Source: Solanum dulcamara (lineage: Eukaryota; Streptophyta; Magnoliopsida; Solanales; Solanaceae). Taken from it: 64,000 bases of DNA. The first letter of the stretch is position 1. Each line of letters begins with the position of its first letter. The position numbers and the translations under genes are program-made. This document shows positions 22,455 through 32,772 of the stretch, piece by piece. The stretch is taken from NCBI RefSeq assembly GCF_947179165.1, contig NC_077239.1, positions 22,103,134 to 22,167,133 on the forward strand. The letters run 5' to 3'. Under the pieces are notes generated by a model. It did no database searches. It was not told where the DNA came from and saw nothing but the letters and a program-made list of their open reading frames with translations.

Positions 22455-24372
22455 TATCATGACCTGAGCCTAGGGCCTAGACGTGACACAGTGATTGAGA
22501 ACCCAAAGGATTCCAACCATGATATCTTAGCATACATTGCATAAATAAGGTAAAGGGACATGATAAGATAAGCGGAAGAATCCATTCGACAAGAATCCAT
22601 AGGAATGTAAACTCCAACCAACTATCCAAAATGGACTTACATCAACTTGAACGTCTAAACATGCCTCTATTCTAGACTTGATGGGGGCTTAGGACAAGCT
22701 TATAGCTCACCCAAATCATAAGCAAAAGTCAAAGTAATTAACATAAAAGAAAGTCTCTTCCTCGATGAATGAGGACTCACCAATGACAACTCGAGAGTGC
22801 TAAGTCAACTCTAGCCACGAATAGGGTGAACGTGGTCGCCGACCCCTACATTATGACACAACGTAGGCAAAATACTCGTTAGTACATAGAAGTTACTAAG
22901 TATGTGACTTATGTATGAACAAGTAATATGACATGAGCAATATGCCATAAGATGCATGAACAACATAATGAACCGAAAATAAACTTAGAGCATTTGAAAT
23001 ATCGTGTAAACTATGGTCAAAACATCATAGAACTTAAGGGTCTGTTGGAAAGCCACAATGTAATTGAGATTTGATGTAATTGAGTGTAATTAAACTCTTT
23101 GACATGTTTGGTAGACCAAGTAATTACTTGGTAAGAAAGAAATTTAGGTGTAATTGAAGGGGAGTAATTACACTCTTTAGTTCCCAAGGGAGGGTAAAGA
23201 ATTGGTGTAGTTACACCATGTAATTAGAAGATTTTTTTTAAAATTCTTCTTTCATCTTTTTTTTTTCATCTTTATTTATTTTTTTATTTCTATTTTTTAA
23301 AGATATATTTTTATTATTCTCCTATTTTTGAAAAATATTTTCTTTTATCTTTTTTATTATTTATATTTCATTTCCTTCTTATTCTCAACCTTTACTTTTT
23401 CATATGATTCCATGTAATTTTTCATATCATTTTTTATTTATTATTCTATTTTTTTATTTAGTATTCTAATTTTTAAACTAAGGTAGAATTCATTATTAAA
23501 TAAGGTTATAGACTTACATTTTTCTTTTCTTTTAAAACATATTTATGTACGTTGTGTTAAAATTTGATATAAGAGAATTATTTTAAATTTTTTGTTTAGA
23601 ATTTTGAATTTATTTTATATTTTCATTTTCATTAATTTTAATAGTATTGACATGATATTTCATATTGCCAACCATTTATTTTTAGTTAAACTTGATAGAT
23701 TATTTTTATGTCAAATATTTTAATAATTTTATGACATTATATTTATAATAGTAACATTTTTTCAAACATACATTTCATGATGTTCTTAAAACTCTTATAC
23801 TTTTAGTTTTTATGATTAAATTAATTAAATATACTAATTAAAAAAGTATAGATAAATTCTTTTTTATAATATTAGTCAAGAACATATATTTATTAACTAA
23901 TATATATCTTAAATATTTAATTTAATATCATTTGTAAAGGTCCTTATTTGTCTAGTATAAATTTTAAATTAAATTCTATTTTTAAAATTTAATATAATCT
24001 TATGATTGCACTTGCGCAACCAAATAGTATACTAGAAATTAAACTATAATTATATTCTACCAAACAAATAAGTCAGTGTAATTACTAGGCTGGTAATTTC
24101 TACCCTGGTAATTACACCAATTCCAATTACTAGGTGGCTTTCCAAACAGATCCTAATAGTAAACCCTTCATTTTTTCATATAACTTGAGTGTGGGATAAG
24201 ACCTTTAACTGACATCTTCAAACCATGCGAGCTATTACATGAAATCTGATGTAACTCCCACCTCGAGAAGAGAGAGAATACTTGTTAAGGTAGACTCTGT
24301 GATAACAACTTCAACTTTGTGAGCTATATATGGATCCACTATTTAAGCCATAAGGCAACCTATGGGGGCAAC
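22455..24372 (-). repeat. 5' LTR of element B, partial and interrupted by a DNA transposon
   Basis: On the minus strand the LTR end reads CTCAGGTCATGATA (boundary 22455). Only its distal part remains, about 800 bp without the inserted 1115-bp element (23039-24153). At 24373 it meets a plus-strand LTR start, and its own 5' part (promoter and TG end) is missing. The flanking segments are the reverse complement of 26180-26985, so the two LTRs are the same subfamily in opposite orientation. Confidence 0.8.
23039..24153. mobile_element. PIF/Harbinger (Tourist)-like non-autonomous element, 1115 bp
   Basis: Terminal inverted repeats: left GGTCTGTTGGAAAGCCAC, right (reverse complement) GGATCTGTTTGGAAAGCCAC. 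TAA flanks both ends (23036-23038 and 24154-24156). The homologous LTR on the opposite strand near 26360-26380 has the uninterrupted site with a single TAA, so the insertion and its three-base duplication are directly documented. Subterminal segments on both sides are rich in GTAATTAC-like motifs, and the interior is very AT-rich with no open frame, so it must have moved using an enzyme from elsewhere. The three-base TAA duplication and GG...TGTTTGG ends are typical of PIF/Harbinger, not hAT (8 bp) or Mutator (9 bp). Confidence 0.88.
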
Positions 24373-26985
24373 TTAAGACCCCATAAGATGAAAAGTCAAA
24401 CAAAACAAAAATCTCAAGAAAGGATAACTGACCCCAACTCTACGAGTAGGTGTACGACTCGTAGGGAATTTTATGGGTCGTAGAGATGAGTCGTGGACAT
24501 AAGTTAAGGGATGGAAAATTTGCTAAGGCAAAAGCAGGGTTGACGAGCCCAAATGACGACTCATAGAGAAAATGATGACTCATACAAATGAGTCATCGTG
24601 GCAAGGTATGATGACCTGAAGGTGTCAACCCTCAGAATCCACTCTATGACTCAACAAGACGAGTCGTAGAGAAGATGACAACTCATCAAAATGAGTCATA
24701 TAAAAAAATTAGAGGCTCAGTAAATGGGTAATTTTCAGACCTGCAGGATGAGTGAAGTTACAATTCATAGACTCCAAAATGAGTCGTAAGCATGACTCAT
24801 AACAAAACTTCAGAGACTTGTTCTTCAATTCTTTCTTAGGGCCTCTAGTACGAGTCATTCCTATGACTTATAGGGGTCAATTCGTAGGATCAAAAATCTA
24901 AATTTAATGAGGAGTAATTCCGTCTTTCCCCAAGCTCGGTTCTATAAACCTAGACACTTTTATGGCCAAGTTCAAAGTCTATATATACCTAATTTTTCAA
25001 ATTCCCCTAACATTCAATTCACTCTTCAAAATTTCTCCTAAGGCAAAAACTTAAATTCTCTAGGTTCTCCTCCAAGTTTCAAGATAGGATTTCAATTTTA
25101 CTAAGGCTCTTCATCAATTTTGAGAAGATTTTACCAAAGTATGTGTGGATTAATTCATGAGTCCCTTCCACTCATGGAGTCCAAGATTTACTTCAAAAGT
25201 ATCATGAAATCTCATTAATTTTAAACTCCAATTTTGATGAATTGTGTTGGACTGTTTCAGTTATATTTTTTTATCATTACTATTGATCATTTAAAGTATT
25301 TTTCTACGTCAATTATATGATTTTAAGTTGTATTATTAATTCCCATGTATTAAGAAATTTTTTATGATGAATTAGATGAAGTCTGAGTATGAAGTTCAAT
25401 GATTTCAAGGTATTCTATGGTTTTCAATCAAATTGATTATCTATTCCAGCTTTTCTTCAAAATTCAAGTATGAATCAAGACTACGGGTTTGATTAGATTT
25501 CACCAAGGTATGTGGAAATTGATCCATGGGTTCCTTTCACCCATGGAGTCCTAAGGTTTCCTCATAGTTTTCTTCAAATTTCAATTGTCTATTAACCCTA
25601 GTTTTGATAAATTACATTAGGTTGTTTCAATTTTATATGTTATCAATGATCATTATAAGTATGTCTCTACATTAATTGTATGATTCCAAGTTGAATTATG
25701 AATGCCCATGCATTAATCTAATTCAATCATGGTTATGAAGTTCAAAGATGAGTTTATATTAATTATGTTTATGAAGTTCTATGATTTCCAAAGAAAAGCT
25801 TTTATGAATGACGTTGAGATTATGATTTAATAATGAAAGCTATATTAATGATCAATGATTATCCAAGAAAGTTATTATGGTGTGATACGGACAATTATCA
25901 TACAAATCATGTTTAAGATGGTGATAAGGACAATTCTAATAGAAGTTTATAGATTCATATGAATCACTAAAAGTTAATGAGGTACTCTAATGATTATTTT
26001 CATGATGAATTTAATGATGATGTTTCTATGAGTTAATGATTTCCGTTGGGATATTGACTAAGCACCGAGAGGACTTGTAGATGGGGTTCGGTCCGATAGC
26101 ATAGTTAGCTATCCAAGGAAATCCTAGTAGCAACCTAAAGTCCCAAACTACATTGTCTCCGTAGGTTGCCTTATGACTTAGCTAGTGGATACACATATAG
26201 TTCACAAAGTTGAAGTTGTTCTCACGGAGTCTACCTTGGCAAATAGTCTCTCTCTTCTCTATGTAGGAGTTACATCGTATTCTATGTTATAGATCGCACG
26301 GTCTTAAGATGTCAGTTAAAGGTCTTATCCCATATTCGATCAATATAAAAAGATGAAAGTTTTACTATTAAGTTTTATAATGTTTTGGCCATAGTTTACC
26401 TGATATTTAAAATGCTCTAAGTTTATTTCCTAACATGATATTTAAAATGCTCTAGGTTTATTTCCTACTCATTATGTTGGTCATGCATCTTATGCCATAT
26501 TGCTCATGTCCTATTACTTTTTAATGCCTAACTCACATACTTAGTACCTTCTATGTACTAACATATATTTTTACCTACATTATCTCATAATATAAGGGTC
26601 AGTGACCCGTTCATCCTATTCGTGGCTAGAGTTGACTTAGCACTCTCAATTTGTCATTTGTGAGTCCTCATTCATTGAGGACATGAATTTCTTTTATGTT
26701 GATTAATTTGACTTTATCTTATGATTCAAGTGAGCTAGGATCTTGTCTTAAGCCCCTATCAGGTATAGAATAGAGGCATATTTAAACGTTCAAGTTGATG
26801 TAAGTCCATTTTAGACAGTTGGTTGGAGTTTACTTTCCTTTGAATTCTTATCTAATGGATTCTCTTGCTTATATTATCTTGTCCCTTTACTTTATGTATG
26901 CAATGTATGCTAAGATGGCTTGGTTGAGATCTTTTGAGTTCCCAATCGCCGTGTCATGTCTAGGTCCTAGGCTGGGGTCGTGACA
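24373..26985 (+). repeat. Chimeric plus-strand LTR (2613 bp)
   Basis: It begins TTAAGACCCC and ends GGGGTCGTGACA. The first part (24373 to about 25485) matches the A-type LTR (reverse complement of about 9690-10834). The second part (about 25490-26985) matches the LTR type of elements B and C. As a result a segment is present twice in tandem: ACCAAAGTATGTGTGG...near 25135 and ACCAAGGTATGTGG near 25502. A TATA-like CTATATATACC is near 24979. No primer-binding site follows the end and the flanking five bases do not match (GCAAC versus AGCCC), so it is not a simple solo LTR. Confidence 0.78.
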
Positions 26986-27119
26986 AGCCCGCTTACCTTT
27001 AACCCTTTTTCACAAATTCAAATGATTTTCTTTTGATGCCCTATTTTTCTTATGTTTAACCTATCCATTATTAAGTGGTTTCTAAATGAATTTGGTTTTC
27101 TTGACCATTGTCATGCTTC
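26986..27119. other. Spacer between LTRs, no feature
   Basis: These 134 bp lie between the chimeric LTR and the first LTR of element E. No frame, primer-binding site or repeat is recognised. The last five bases, GCTTC, would be the left target-site copy of element E. Confidence 0.4.
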
Positions 27120-28190
27120 TGTAACATCTTGGAAGTTGAAAAGTTGAGTTGGAATGAAAATACAGAAAATGATGTTTAGAAGTCTAAAATTTTAAAATCT
27201 CAGAAGAATTTCTATGGTCCAACAGGATGGTCCATATATGGTTGTATGAAACATAGGTGTGGTCGTAGGATAATATTCAGAGAGTTAGATTTTTAAGCTT
27301 CGACAGGAGGAGAGGACCTACGGCTCGTAGGAAGGCGTTCGTAGGTGGGACTTCAGACTTATTGAAATATTTTTAAGATTAAGGGTTTTATGGTTGGGGC
27401 CTACGGACTGTAAAGAGTGTTCGTCATTTTGATTCAGAAAGTTGGGTCTCAGTATCTCGACCTACAGGCCAACAAGACAGGCTGTAGATGTGTTTGTGGA
27501 GTCACTTTCGGAATTTTTACTAAAGGGTATTTGGGTCTTTTTCTACCCACTTAACTCCTAAACTATGTCGTTTTTAGACTATTCCTAAGTCCTATAACTA
27601 CTTTTGCCCTTTAAATTTTCCACATTCCCTCTCATTCACTCAAAACCCCAAAAGAACTCAAGTCTTCTTCTCCAAGGATCCTTTCAAGGTAAATTAGGGT
27701 TGTTCAAGCTTAAAGTCTCCTCTTCCAAAATTCAAGGCTAGAATTAAATGAGGTATGTGAAAATTTCATCAACAAATCTCTTTTCATCTACAGAGTCCCA
27801 AAGAACCTTCAAATTTTCTTTATGATTTCACTCAAAAATCTACAATTTCTATTATTATTATGTTATGGATTCAGTCAATTATTATTTTATTTATTCCTTT
27901 TGATTTTATTATGCATGATTCAATCTTAATTACGTATTTTTAAGAATTTTTATATGAACTCACACTCTATGCATATGTTGATTTTGAAATCTAAATTTGA
28001 GACTTTAAGCATGCATCATAAGTTGAAGAAACAACGATTTAAGGATGCTTTTAGATAATGTATCAAGTAAATTTTACGAAAACAAGGTTTCTTCAAAAAT
28101 TTGATTTTTCTTTGTCATGATGAGTTTGTATTTGAAACTTATCTTCCTCATGTCTTCTTATTTCAGTTATGTCTTATCTTAGTGTCATGC
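27120..28190 (+). repeat. 5' LTR of element E, truncated at its 3' end
   Basis: It matches 29128-30180 closely in order (GTTGGGTCTCAGTATCTCGA, CCTAAACTATGTCGTTT, the CCCCAAAAGAACTCAA transcript-start region). It diverges after about 28090. Palindrome-like CCTACGG...CGTAGG motifs lie at 27310-27480. Confidence 0.75.
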
Positions 28191-28208
28191 TTATGTTAAG
28201 TGGCTTAT

Positions 28209-28869
28209 TTAGGGTCTTTATGGATCCTATTCTCCCTGTCACGCCTAGGGGGTACTTTGGATTATGATTTAGTTTATGTGTCTATGGAGAAAGTTAGACT
28301 TATTAGAGAGAGGTTGACAACTAGCCAATATAGGCAGAAATCATATGCTAATGTAGGAAGAAGAGAGCTTGAATTTGAAGTAGGTGATTGAGTTTATTTA
28401 AAATCTCACTTATGAAGGGTGTGGTATGATTTGGTAAGAAAGGGAAGCGCATTCCCCAATAAGTAGGCCCATATCAAATTTTGAGGCATTTTGTTAAGGT
28501 GGCCTATGAGTTGAATTTTCCTTCAAAATTGACATCGGTGTCTCTGATGTTCCATATTTATTTGTTGGATTTGGCTTCAAAATTGACATCGGTGTCTCCG
28601 ATGTTCCATATTTCTTTGTTTAAGAAGTGGACTGGTGATCCTACTTTGATTGTGCCATTTTAGAGTGTTGGTGTAAAAGAATGGCTCTCTTATGAAGAGG
28701 TTTCTATTGAAATTCTTGATCTCCAAGTCCAAAGGTTGAGGAACAAAGAAGTTGCTTCCGTGAAGGTTCTTTAGAGGAATAAATTAGTTGAGGGTACTAC
28801 TTGAGAGGCCAAAGTCGATATGATGTCCCGGTATCTTCATCTATTTCCCTCTGCATCAATTTTAGCTTG
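28209..28869 (+). pseudogene. Integrase C-terminus and chromodomain of element E
   Basis: Recognisable pieces: MEKVRLIRERLTTSQYRQKSYA (28283 on), RRELEFEVGD followed directly by a stop, VAYELNF in a new frame, FHISLFKKWTGDPT, YEEVSIEILDLQVQRLRNKEVASVKVL and a stop in place of Trp. A 54-bp segment is duplicated in tandem (CTTCAAAATTGACATCGGTG at 28521 and 28575), repeating 18 codons in frame (SKLTSVSPMFHI). The natural stop is at 28867-28869. The ten or so lesions make it one of the most decayed copies here. Confidence 0.78.
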
Positions 28870-29111
28870 AGGGGTTAGTTTCTCATGTTCACTCTTTCTG
28901 ATTAATGTGTTTCAACTATTTTCATGTTTCTATATGCATGTATGTTCATGAAATCAGTTTTTAATTTCATGTTTTAACTTAGGGTCGATTACTCTTTTGG
29001 ATTCATGCGCTTCCGCTATTTTCATATTTCTATTTGCATTTATGTTGGGTTGTTAGATCTTTTTCTCAACTCTATTCATTCTAGCTCTAGTCCCATTCTA
29101 GGTTGAATATT

Positions 29112-29127
29112 CCCAAGGGCAAGATAT
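29112..29127 (+). other. Polypurine tract of element E
   Basis: CCCAAGGGCAAGATAT directly precedes the 3' LTR start; relatives read AAGGGGGAGATAT. Confidence 0.7.
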
Positions 29128-30850
29128 TGTATCACCTCCGAAGTTGGAAAGAAAATGCAGAAAATATTGTTAGTATAGGTTTTGTATGAGCTGACTTAGG
29201 GATTGTACAAAGGATTTACAGTCCTTAGAAGGCTATCATAGATGATGTCCTAAAGTTGTAAAGTTTCAAGTATTAGAAGATTTTTTGGTCTGTAGATTGT
29301 TGTACGGCCTGTAGGTGTGGTCCTAGGATGAGATTTAGAGATTGGTATTTTTGGGCTTCGACAGAATGAGAGGGCGTACGGTCCGTACGAGGACTTATGA
29401 CCCATAGGAAAGGATTCGGGACTTCAAACTTGTTGAAATATTTTTGACATCAAGGGTACTACTATTGTGGCCTACGACCAGTTTAAAGGTCTACGGATCG
29501 TAGGGAGTGTTCACGATTTTGATTTAGAAAGTTGGGTCTCAATATCTCGATATATAGACCAATAGGGCGGTCCGTAGGTAGGTGAGTTTGTGGAGTCATT
29601 TCCAACAGTTTTTACTAAAGGGAATTTGGGGTCTTGTCCTACCAACTTAACACCTAAACTATGTCGTTTATAGACTATTTGTAAGTCCTATAACTACTTT
29701 TACCTCTCAAATTTCCCTTCATTCTCTCTCATTCACTCAAAACCCCAAAAGAACTCAAATTTTGTTCTCTAAGGATCCTCTAAAGGTGAATTAGGATTCT
29801 TCAAGCTTCAAGTCTCCTCTTCCAATATTCAAAACCAAAATTTAGTGAGATATGTGGGAGTTTCATCCATGAAACCATTTTCATCCATATAGTCCAAAAG
29901 AACCTTCAAATTCTCTTTATGATTTCACCCTAAAATCTAGAGTTTCTATGAGTATATTATGGGTTCAATCAATAATTATTTTATTTATTTCTATTGATTT
30001 TATTATGCATGATTCGATCTTAATTATATATTTTCAAAGATTTTTACATGAAGACACACTATATGCATATGTTGATTTTGAAATCAAGTTTTGAGACATT
30101 AAGCATGCATCATGAATTGAAAAAACTATGATTTAAGGATGCTGTTAGATAAAGTATCAAGTAATTTTTATGAAAATAAAGTTGCTTCGAATTGAGGTAT
30201 TCTTACTATAATTTATTTTTTGATTTAGTCACTTCTGATTGAATTATGAGTTTTTTTGAAAAACTTATCATGATTAGGATGCTTTAGATAAGTGTCTCTT
30301 ATAAATTGAATATGTTATGAAGTCTTGATATGTTAAAATGAGCTATTCTTATGATTTTTAGTAGTTTATGATGAATATGGTATTACTAGATTTTTATCAT
30401 TTTAAAGACTATGATTTATTTATGTATGATACTCCGTTGAGTGCCTACCTAGAATCGAGTGAAATTTTGGGATGAAGGATTCCATTTAGCATTCGTGGGC
30501 TTTCAGTAGCAATCCCTAAGTCCCATAACTATGTTCCCCTGTAGGATGTCCTCTTTGGACAAATTAGCTTACCTAGCAAGTAGGACAATTTCTTTTTAGT
30601 GTGGGAAAGATATTAGACTCCATATTATAGCTCACATGATTTATATCGGTTAACACTAGCTCTCAAAAATACTCATGATTCTCATTTATGTTATGGTTTG
30701 ATTATGATTTTCTTACGAGTTTTACATTGACTATGTTTATGTTTCTAACGATGTTTTAAAGGACTATGCCGTGGTTTAGCTTGGTCATTTCATTATCATG
30801 TTATATATTATGAATAGTTTTTTAATTTCATAAAATATTATATTTGTTTA
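29128..30850 (+). repeat. 3' LTR of element E, incomplete
   Basis: It starts TGTATCACCTCCG after the polypurine tract. Motifs of the type CGTACGGTCCGTACG and CTACGGATCGTAGG lie at 29360-29510. The part after 30430 (GCACTCCGTTGAGTGCC-like, GTCCCATAACTATG) corresponds to the transcribed half of the related LTRs in C and F. It breaks off near 30850; the expected last few hundred bases are absent. Confidence 0.7.
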
Positions 30851-32772
30851 GGATAATCCAACATAACCATCATGAAAGCACATGAAATTTGATCTTGAGC
30901 TGATTAGCTAAGCCATGACATACCTTGTCAGGGTATAAGGCAGACATATCTTGTGCATCCATAATAAGCCCTTATCAGGGGCATATAGAGGACTCGTTCA
31001 AACCAATAGTACGACCATTAATTAACCTCTATTTCCATACATAGTTTTAGGCATTAATTATCAAAACTTATGCCTTTTCGATGTTAACCACTACTCTAAA
31101 AATCATTATTAAAGGAGTTTTAAGCTCATATATCACAATTTGGCATAGCACTTATGAAAACATATTTGTCTTGGAAGCCCATATGTCATAATGTGAATCA
31201 TATATATATCTTTTATAGATAATAAGAGATATACGTTTAGCTTGGAAGTCGATAAGCCATAACGTGTATCTTACACATATCATGTAGAGATCATGATGAA
31301 TACATGTGTGATAGTTCATAGAGTAAAATCATTGAAAAACTCTTGAAGTTCAGAAACCATAATTCATTATTTGAAATCATTCCATAAATCACAAGGCTCA
31401 TATTTTTGAAATTTTTTTCATAAGATTCATGCTTTGAAAAAAAGTCATAAAATCATAATTCCTGCTTTCGAAATCTCATAGTGAAGTAAAGGGACGGTCT
31501 CTTGGAATAAGATTTAATTTAGAGAATATATGATATCTTAGAGATTCATGAATTCATAAAGATTCTTCATGAAAAATATGGATTTTTGTACATACATAAC
31601 TTGATAGTTAATGGAGGTAGTTACATAGATTACATGGAAGAATCAAATAACATCCAGAAAAGATTTACAAAAAGATTCATGAAGAATAAAAAAAAGCATC
31701 AACACTATCGAAAATTGAAAGTTCTAACAAGAACTATAATTTTTTCATGGATGTGTTAGATTTAAAACATTGTTTTTTTGGAGAAGAGCTATTTTCATGC
31801 TCAAAGTTTAGCCTTACATAACTTAAACCGCTCGCATTGAAACTCTAACGTTGAAAAAGAATCACAAGAGTTCGTTCTTAAACCTTGAAATAAGTTATCA
31901 TGAAAATCCTAGGTTTAGATTGGAGATTCTTCCTTACGATACATAATCATATGTTCGAATCCCTTAGAAATCATGAGAGTATGTCTGCCTAGATTTGGAG
32001 AGAAGAACTCTTGATGGACTTGCTCAAAATCAAGTCTTGAACCGTAGAATTGGGTTTTTGATTTCACTAAAGATAGGAATAGGATTTGATTTTCAAATCT
32101 TGTAAAAATTCTAGGATTTATGGTTTTCTTGTAAAAGTTCTAGGATTTATGTTTTAAAATTATAGAGAATACTTACCAAGACTATGTAGGGTTGAAGAGA
32201 ATTTTGGGGAGCTGTTGGGGTCGAGTAAAGGGTAAATAGTGAGGAAACAAAACTCAAAATAGCCTTTTTATAAAATTTGTAAAACTTGATATACAATGAT
32301 ATATGAATGATATACGGTGATATGTAGTTCACACATTGATGCCATGAGTTGTGGTTGCATGGAACAATTTTAGGACTCTTGAAATTTTCCACGAGTCATA
32401 TCACAAACCATACTTTCAAAGTACGAGTCGTACTAATGATACGACGAGTCCTTAGGACTGAAACATTTTAGGCTAGAGTAGTGTCTGTGATAAAACAATA
32501 ATAACTTTGTACTCCGGACTCAAATTTACAATCAATTAGGGGTGTTGGAAAGAAAACTCAAGAACCTTTACTCTTATACATAACTCTTCATATTCTAAGA
32601 GATATGTTCATTCGAAATTGACCTTTGTGTTTTCTTATGCAAAAACTTTAATTGGTAGAGAATCTTTGAACTCGACTTAGTGTTAGAGATTCCTTATGAT
32701 CCTAATTCATCTAGTATAATTTTTATACTTAGAAATTTGTCTTAGTAGATATACACCATTAGGAAATTATTC
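30851..32772 (-). repeat. LTR I (minus strand), main part, split by element C
   Basis: On the minus strand the LTR starts TGTAACACTTTT at 44892, runs to 44822, jumps across element C and resumes at 32772. The split is proven by C's target duplication TATTC. A TATA box reads TATAAAAAGG at 32272-32263. Typical LTR phrases follow upstream of it (CTTTCCAACACCCCTAATTG, GAGTCCGGAG). Its distal end near 30850 is not a canonical CA end, so it is truncated against element E. No polypurine tract precedes its start and no coding region belongs to it, so it looks like a solo or remnant LTR. The 82-codon frame at 32147-32392 is not a gene. Confidence 0.65.

Larger units (their letters stand above)
8923..24372 (-). 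mobile_element. Tandem chromovirus array A+B: LTR-internal-LTR-internal-LTR
   Basis: Two minus-strand Ty3/gypsy internal regions share a central LTR. From left: truncated 3' LTR of A (8923-10834), internal A (10835-15763), central LTR (15764-17479), internal B (17480-22454), right LTR (22455-24372, interrupted by a DNA transposon). The central LTR has a primer-binding site on its left, as a 5' LTR of A, and a polypurine tract on its right, as a 3' LTR of B. Such arrays usually arise by unequal recombination between elements. The right LTR belongs to a visibly different subfamily from the left and central ones, so A and B were not a simple duplicate pair. Confidence 0.82.
27120..30850 (+). mobile_element. 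Element E: internally deleted plus-strand chromovirus
   Basis: Two LTRs of one family start at 27120 (TGTAACATC) and 29128 (TGTATCACC). Between them only the polyprotein C-terminus remains (28209-28869). A deletion took the distal part of the 5' LTR, the primer-binding site and most of gag-pol. The 3' LTR also ends without a recognisable TG(A)CA at about 30850, where unrelated minus-strand LTR sequence (I) begins, so no right target-site copy can be checked. Confidence 0.72.

Noticed and set aside
23039..24153. hAT or Mutator classification of the 1.1-kb DNA element
   Set aside because: The empty-site comparison shows a 3-bp TAA duplication, not 8 or 9 bp.
24373..26985. Plain solo LTR interpretation
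   Set aside because: The flanking five bases differ (GCAAC versus AGCCC), the LTR is chimeric, and its start coincides with the cut end of an opposite-strand LTR.
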